Below are positions 62,305 through 64,000 of a stretch of DNA of 64,000 bases, one piece after another. This DNA comes from Sapria himalayana (Eukaryota; Streptophyta; Magnoliopsida; Malpighiales; Rafflesiaceae): NCBI GenBank assembly GCA_029783825.1, contig JAREIK010002969.1, positions 180,178 to 244,177 of the forward strand. Direction: 5' to 3'. Positions within the stretch are counted from its first letter, which is position 1. The number at the start of each line of letters is the position of its first letter. A model generated the notes under the pieces. It worked only from the letters and a program-made list of their open reading frames with translations. It was not told the DNA's origin and did no database searches. The position numbers and the translations under genes were made by a program.

Positions 62305-63204
62305 AAATAAACTAAAATGGTCGGAGATATGATTTATCTTGTAATGTATGAATAGAATTTTATATTTCAAAATTATCATGAAACACTTGGTTCCTATAAA
62401 AAGCTTTATAATAGTTCAATAAATTTTTATTTTTTTAATTATATTATTTTGAGGTTAAATATATTCCATAATAACATATTTTGTGGTTCGTTACATTCTC
62501 AAGAAAGTAAGGACTAAATTTTGTAGAAATGTATATTAAAATTTAATATGTATCAAAAAAGTAATATTTTGAGGTTTAAATTTATTCATGTAAAAATTTA
62601 ATAATTATTACCACCATTTTTTTTGTTATAATTATTTTTACTCAGTAGTTATAGTAACCAACTTATGAGTTATCCTTGTAAATTTTTTGATTTCTATATA
62701 AGTTAGGTTTTTTTAGTTTGTTGATTGAGTATATTTGTATATTTTTTTTCTTTCTAACATTTTGTTTGAATGATTTTTAGTATCAGATATTGTGTTTGAA
62801 AAAACTTCATCCAAAGTTGGCCTCAATAAAGTGTGTGTAATTATGTGACAGTGGTATCAGAAATTATTTTTACTTAGTCATTCATTTCTAGTCAAATCGA
62901 GAATATTGAATCCTAGTATTAGAGATGTTTGTATGATATATTTTGAGAACTATCAAAAAAAAAATATATTAGAATTTTATATTCTCAATGTCAAATTTGT
63001 ATAAGTAAAAATTAATTTATTTTCACAATGACATTTGGGAATATTGTTGAGTTGAGAGTTTAAATAAGTCGAGATACTTTATTATCTTTATTAATAATTG
63101 TATTTATTTTTGGCAAATATCATGTCGATCATTATTTTTGGTAAAAAGTGGGTACCAATTAAAAATAATATTTGAATTAATTTATTGAGAATTGTTAGTT
63201 TGAT
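62305..63204. other. AT-rich DNA with a degenerate LTR primer-binding-site-like motif
   Basis: TGGTATCAG at 62852-62860 matches the first nine bases of the tRNA-iMet-complementary primer-binding site of many plant copia elements and follows a CA dinucleotide by one base. The preceding few hundred bases could be a decayed LTR, but no matching second LTR or coding part is present. Nothing else was recognised. Confidence 0.25.
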
Positions 63205-63595
63205 GTCTTGTTTAATATTTAAAGTTCAAAGAATAGCAAGATACTATGCATTCTCAAAGCACACTAGGCATGCATGGTGACTTATTTCTTGTATACATTT
63301 ATAATAAGTAATTATTCTATCATTATATAATATTCACATAAGTAATATGATAAATAATTTGATTATTAATAGAATAAACCATTATATTTAAAAAAAATGT
63401 GCATACAGTATATATATCCAAAGTAGTAGATGTGTGATGCATGTGAAGTTGCTTATTTAGTGCAGTCTATGTTTGCTTTACATGTTTATTTTTATTTTTT
63501 AAAATGAAACATGTGTACTAATATAATTATGTACACAAAAAACTTGCTAATTTATTTGTTACACATACAAAAAATTAGAAATTGGCAAGAGCAGC
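63205..63595 (-). repeat. Dispersed repeat, right arm of the distant inverted pair
   Basis: Reverse complement of 20265-20640, with collinear blocks. Its outer edge, ACTTGCTAATTTATTTGTTA followed by CACATACAAAAAATTA, is itself repeated directly at about 63928-63975. Confidence 0.8.
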
Positions 63596-63617
63596 CCTCT
63601 CAGGCCGCTCTTGCCAA
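63582..63617. repeat. Short palindrome TTGGCAAGAGC..GCTCTTGCCAA
   Basis: 11-bp perfect arms around a 14-nt centre whose outer bases also partly pair (GCAGCC/GGCCGC). It lies at the outer limit of the dispersed repeat. The left copy keeps only one arm-like word (CTCTTGCCAATTTC at 20270), so it may be the terminus of that element. Confidence 0.8.
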
Positions 63618-64000
63618 ATGTAAATTTATTTTTATTTTTTTTGTATTAAATAATATTTTAATGTGTTATGTTTGCTCATAAAAGATTAAATTAAAAATAT
63701 CATATAATTTGAGCTAAAAACAATTATAGAAAATGAAAATAGGCTTTCGATACAAAAAATTACTTTATCAGTTTAATATATAATCGGAAAAAGTAAATAA
63801 GTGATGGTCATATCTATTTTAATAAATTAATAAGTTACCTTCCTTCTTATTTTTTAGGTATGAATTGATGGGTATGTAAATAATCTTTAAGTAAATTACT
63901 AAAATATTTTGATAAATTTCTTCTATACATAAAAACTTGCTATTTTTTTTGTCACATATACAAAAAATTATAAATTATCAAAAATAATTTTGTACGACTA

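Noticed and set aside
62852..62860. LTR retrotransposon primer-binding site
   Set aside because: Only nine bases match and no paired LTR, gag or pol is adjacent; kept only as a low-confidence note.
4441..64000. tRNA or rRNA genes
   Set aside because: No cloverleaf-supporting A-box/B-box pair or rRNA core sequence was recognised by eye; a tRNAscan-SE or Infernal run would be needed to exclude short ones.

Overview
The window looks like AT-rich, repeat-dominated plant (most likely angiosperm) nuclear DNA, probably heterochromatic. The evidence is plant-type CACTA (En/Spm) coding remnants with introns, a plant hAT element, a plant-type LINE fragment with zf-RVT and RNase H domains, a trichome-birefringence-like (TBL) gene fragment and an ARF GTPase retrocopy. 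No gene in the window can be defended as intact and functional. Nearly all long open frames come from simple repeats with no stop codon in the frames of one strand.

Layout. 1-4440: the 5' part of a CACTA-like element (copy A) on the minus strand. It has the start of a tnp2 transposase frame, a GA-rich leader and an AT minisatellite interrupted by an ARF retrocopy with a 17-bp target duplication. 5688-8495, 10108-17200 and 20651-29567: three degenerate (TCTA)n/(GATA)n arrays, about 18.8 kb in total and all in one orientation, separated by unrecognised sequence. The middle array carries a ~0.93-0.97 kb higher-order repeat. 31734-33029: a 5'-truncated LINE whose 5' end is a 61-bp-arm foldback. 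36739-40590: an 80-bp tandem repeat split by a decayed hAT element, which has a broken transposase frame and a cluster of AACGG motifs upstream. 43455-53250: a second CACTA-like element (copy B), inverted relative to copy A, with decayed tnp2 (transposase-associated, tnp2, DUF4218 and DUF4216-like regions) and a decayed Ptta/En/Spm-type second gene, ending in GC-rich repeats. 53511-54229: a TBL pseudogene fragment. 56265-62304: a complete CACTA element with 13-bp perfect terminal inverted repeats and an AAA duplication. It carries a multi-exon DUF8039-Ulp1 gene on the minus strand but no recognisable transposase. 62305-64000: AT-rich DNA with an inverted copy of 20265-20640.

How the parts relate. 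The window records successive insertions rather than an operating pathway. Copies A and B form widely spaced inverted arms about 39 kb apart around the tetranucleotide arrays, LINE and hAT. The 56265-62304 element would depend on a transposase supplied elsewhere. No previously undescribed biological system can be demonstrated. The best leads are the GATA mega-array with its higher-order structure, the AACGG/MSA-like cluster before the hAT transposase, the nearly readable CACTA-borne Ulp1 protease gene and the LINE snap-back end. All family assignments were made by eye from motifs; no database search was run.
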